In this document: positions 13,489-14,712 of the stretch, one piece after another
Layout of the letters: every line of letters starts with the position of its first letter
How positions within the stretch are numbered: the first letter of the stretch is position 1
Source: Selenomonas sp.
GTDB taxonomy: Bacteria > Bacillota > Negativicutes > Selenomonadales > Selenomonadaceae
NCBI GenBank assembly: GCA_003518745.1
Contig: DOYB01000220.1
Span: 1 to 14,712, forward strand
Reading direction: 5' to 3'
DNA: 14,712 nt
Notes under the pieces: generated by a model
Database searches by the model: none
Told to the model about the DNA's origin: nothing
Seen by the model: only the letters and a program-made list of their open reading frames with translations
Translations under genes and position numbers: made by a program

Positions 13489-14310
13489 TTAGGAATCAGG
13501 CAACGATATGTTTCTCTTTATATCATCCGGTATATTGGTCCTGCCCGGAACACTACGGTACAACTCCAGCTGGAACTCGCACATATCCGCCCTGGTAATG
13601 GATTTCGTATACTCATATACAAAGCCTGTATCCAAATGGGATATGCGTGTTATCTTGTAACCCGGATCCTTGGTCCGGCACCCCAGCAGCTTTGCCTCAT
13701 CCTCCCTCAGCAGTACCGCGGCTATGGTTTCCGTTGCGTGATAGAGCTTCATGGAATAGTTGCTGCTGAGAATCTGATAGAGGGAAGCCCTTGAAAAGTC
13801 CAAGTCCTCAATTCCCGGGCACAGATAGTAGGGTATATAGGTTCTTTCGATCATTACGGGCCTGTCATTGGCGCAGCGAAGGCGTACCAAACAAAAAACC
13901 GCCCTGTTTGCATTGGGAAGCCTGAGAATCTCCGCCAATTCCTCTGAGGCCTCCTCCACCGCTTTACGCAGCACCCTGGAGGACGGCTCTACCCCAAGCT
14001 GCAGCATGTTCTCGGTAAAATTATACAGGTTATTCAGCTTTCGCTTCATCTTGGCATCAGCTATGAAGGAGCCCTTCCTCCTATACCTGATGATAAGCCC
14101 CTCACCCACCAGCAGCTCCATAGCCTGACGGACGGTGGTGCGGCTGATTCCCAGGAATTCGCATAAATCGTTTTCGGGAATCATTTTTTCGCCGGCCTTG
14201 AATACATTTCCCCTCACCTGCAAACGGATGAAATTCGCCAACTGCTCGTATATCGGGATAGAAGCTGCCATTTGCTGGCTTATCGCATTTTCGAAATCCT
14301 TCTTTTCCAT
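13489..14310 (-). CDS. GntR family transcriptional regulator, HutC subfamily (UTRA domain)
   Basis: A 273-residue repressor-type protein. The N-terminal winged helix (about 18-85) has IPIYEQLANFIRLQV, the recognition-helix region LGISRTTVRQAMELLVGEG and the wing RRKGSFIA. The C-terminal UTRA ligand domain (about 103-245) has IERTYIP, ETIAAV and EYTKSITRADMCEFQLEL, the pattern of HutC-type effectors. The ligand cannot be told; HutC members respond to sugars, sugar phosphates, amino acids or histidine intermediates. I chose ATG 14310 because GGAG lies six bases upstream; the ATG at 14322 has no binding site. It is transcribed toward the phosphatase pair with no clear terminator between, so it may be co-transcribed with or control them, and it may also autoregulate. 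Confidence 0.9.
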   Translation of the reverse strand: MEKKDFENAISQQMAASIPIYEQLANFIRLQVRGNVFKAGEKMIPENDLCEFLGISRTTVRQAMELLVGEGLIIRYRRKGSFIADAKMKRKLNNLYNFTENMLQLGVEPSSRVLRKAVEEASEELAEILRLPNANRAVFCLVRLRCANDRPVMIERTYIPYYLCPGIEDLDFSRASLYQILSSNYSMKLYHATETIAAVLLREDEAKLLGCRTKDPGYKITRISHLDTGFVYEYTKSITRADMCEFQLELYRSVPGRTNIPDDIKRNISLPDS

Positions 14311-14343
14311 ATATCTCTCCATCTGTATGATTTGTATATGAGA

Positions 14344-14371
14344 ATTATACCTGCAAAAAAATTTTTGTAAA
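14344..14371 (-). promoter_or_regulatory. Promoter of the GntR gene
   Basis: On the minus strand there is TTTACA (14366-14371), a 16-base spacer and a perfect TATAAT (14344-14349). The 20 bases between the -10 and the start codon contain two ATACA direct repeats, which could be an operator, but I see no clean HutC-type palindrome. Confidence 0.7.
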
Positions 14372-14386
14372 TACTAAAATTAATGC

Positions 14387-14415
14387 TTGCTTTTTTCGAA
14401 AAAATAGTGTAATAT
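14387..14415 (+). promoter_or_regulatory. Promoter of tRNA-Glu
   Basis: TTGCTT (14387-14392), a 17-base spacer and TAATAT (14410-14415), with a predicted start near 14422, about 12 bases before the mature tRNA 5' end. It diverges from the GntR promoter. Confidence 0.65.
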
Positions 14416-14433
14416 AACTTAAGTCAGCTATGT

Positions 14434-14508
14434 GGCGCCTTCGTCAAGTGGTTAAGACACCGCCCTCTCACGGCGGGTTCAAGGGTTCGAATCCCTTAGG
14501 CGTCACCA
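14434..14508 (+). tRNA. tRNA-Glu (anticodon CTC)
   Basis: A full cloverleaf of 75 bases. The acceptor stem GGCGCCT/AGGCGTC has one G-T pair, followed by A and an encoded CCA. The D arm is GTC/GAC with a GG-containing loop. The anticodon stem CCGCC/GGCGG has the loop CTCTCAC, giving anticodon CTC, which reads GAG. The variable loop is 4 bases, and the T arm AAGGG/CCCTT has the TTCGAAT loop. No intron or mismatch that would suggest a pseudogene. Confidence 0.96.
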
Positions 14509-14520
14509 ATATGAGTATTT

Positions 14521-14547
14521 ACCGGAATCTTATGATTCCGGTTTTTT
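14521..14547 (+). terminator. Rho-independent terminator of tRNA-Glu
   Basis: ACCGGAATC, loop TTAT, GATTCCGGT: a perfect 9-bp stem followed directly by a run of T. It starts 12 bases after the tRNA CCA end, so the tRNA is a single-gene transcript. The bases from 14548 to 14648 are AT-rich and show no gene. Confidence 0.9.
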
Positions 14548-14648
14548 GTTGTTTGCACACAAAATTGACGCCATGAAAAAAGTTTCCTTGTAAAGATAAA
14601 TCAATTATGGATAAATGGGAATTTATGTTAGGTGTTGCACGAGTTAAA

Positions 14649-14695
14649 AGCCTTCCCCTAGAGGGGAAGGGGGACCGCGATAGCGGTGGATGAGG
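14649..14695 (+). repeat. Two-hairpin intergenic repeat at the right edge
   Basis: The first hairpin is CCTTCCCCT-AG-AGGGGAAGG (14651-14670, 9 bp, perfect). The second is ACCGC-GATA-GCGGT (14674-14687), followed by GGATGAGG. The first hairpin nearly matches bases 1-19, and the overall order matches the element at 81-135. It may continue past the window end. Confidence 0.6.
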
Positions 14696-14712
14696 TGGAT
14701 CGCAATGTGCCG

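Noticed and set aside
13477..13493. Hairpin CCAAAAACCCTTTTAGG at the GntR stop codon as a terminator
   Set aside because: The stem is short, A/T-rich and mismatched, with no following U-tract.
14434..14712. Integrated element or attachment site at the tRNA-Glu 3' end
   Set aside because: No duplicated tRNA 3' segment or integrase is visible in the window, and the tRNA has its own normal terminator.

Overview
The window looks like the chromosome of an anaerobic Firmicute. A flagellated member of the Negativicutes (Selenomonas-like) is my best guess. That guess rests on the strong GGAGG-type ribosome binding sites, sigma-A-like promoters, the FliB flagellin methylase, the membrane SpoIIE/RsbU-type phosphatases and the style of the intergenic palindromes. 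It is inference, because no rRNA or clear marker gene is present.

Layout from left to right. (1) 1-1800, minus strand: the acetolactate synthase small subunit (ilvN) and ketol-acid reductoisomerase (ilvC) overlap and have a near-consensus promoter. Palindromic repeats lie downstream of ilvC, and the catalytic subunit ilvB is not in the window. (2) 1844-5335, minus strand: a membrane-anchored TPR-like protein, a two-PRC-barrel protein with a long Pro/Glu/Lys linker, and flagellin lysine methylase (fliB). They appear to be read from one promoter that sits inside a repeat element. (3) 5336-5720: a 385-base gene-free stretch with two copies of a promoter-bearing inverted repeat whose stems covary, a GTAA-loop hairpin, a possible 18-codon leader peptide and the promoter for the rightward genes. 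(4) 5721-8943, plus strand: an RsbW-like anti-sigma kinase, an unrecognised 221-residue protein, a YdcF/ElyC-type membrane protein and a MATE transporter, all tightly spaced and ending in a strong hairpin terminator. (5) 9027-13402, minus strand: two tandem 729-residue sensor phosphatases (dCache, HAMP, PP2C/SpoIIE) that overlap by ATGA. (6) 13489-14310, minus strand: a GntR/HutC-family repressor. (7) 14434-14508, plus strand: tRNA-Glu(CTC) with its own promoter and terminator. The right edge carries another palindromic repeat.

The most interesting theme is signalling. The two membrane phosphatases carry an extracytoplasmic dCache domain whose residues fit the published amino-acid-binding signature. 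The downstream copy has lost a metal-binding aspartate of the phosphatase site (Asp to Asn), so the pair may be one active enzyme plus one degenerate partner. An RsbW-like kinase, the usual opponent of such phosphatases, lies about 3 kb away next to a protein of unknown function. No STAS antagonist or sigma factor is present, so any link between them is inference. The second theme is the repeat in 5431-5590, which carries a -35/-10 pair at the same place in both copies and appears to drive the TPR-PRC-fliB operon.
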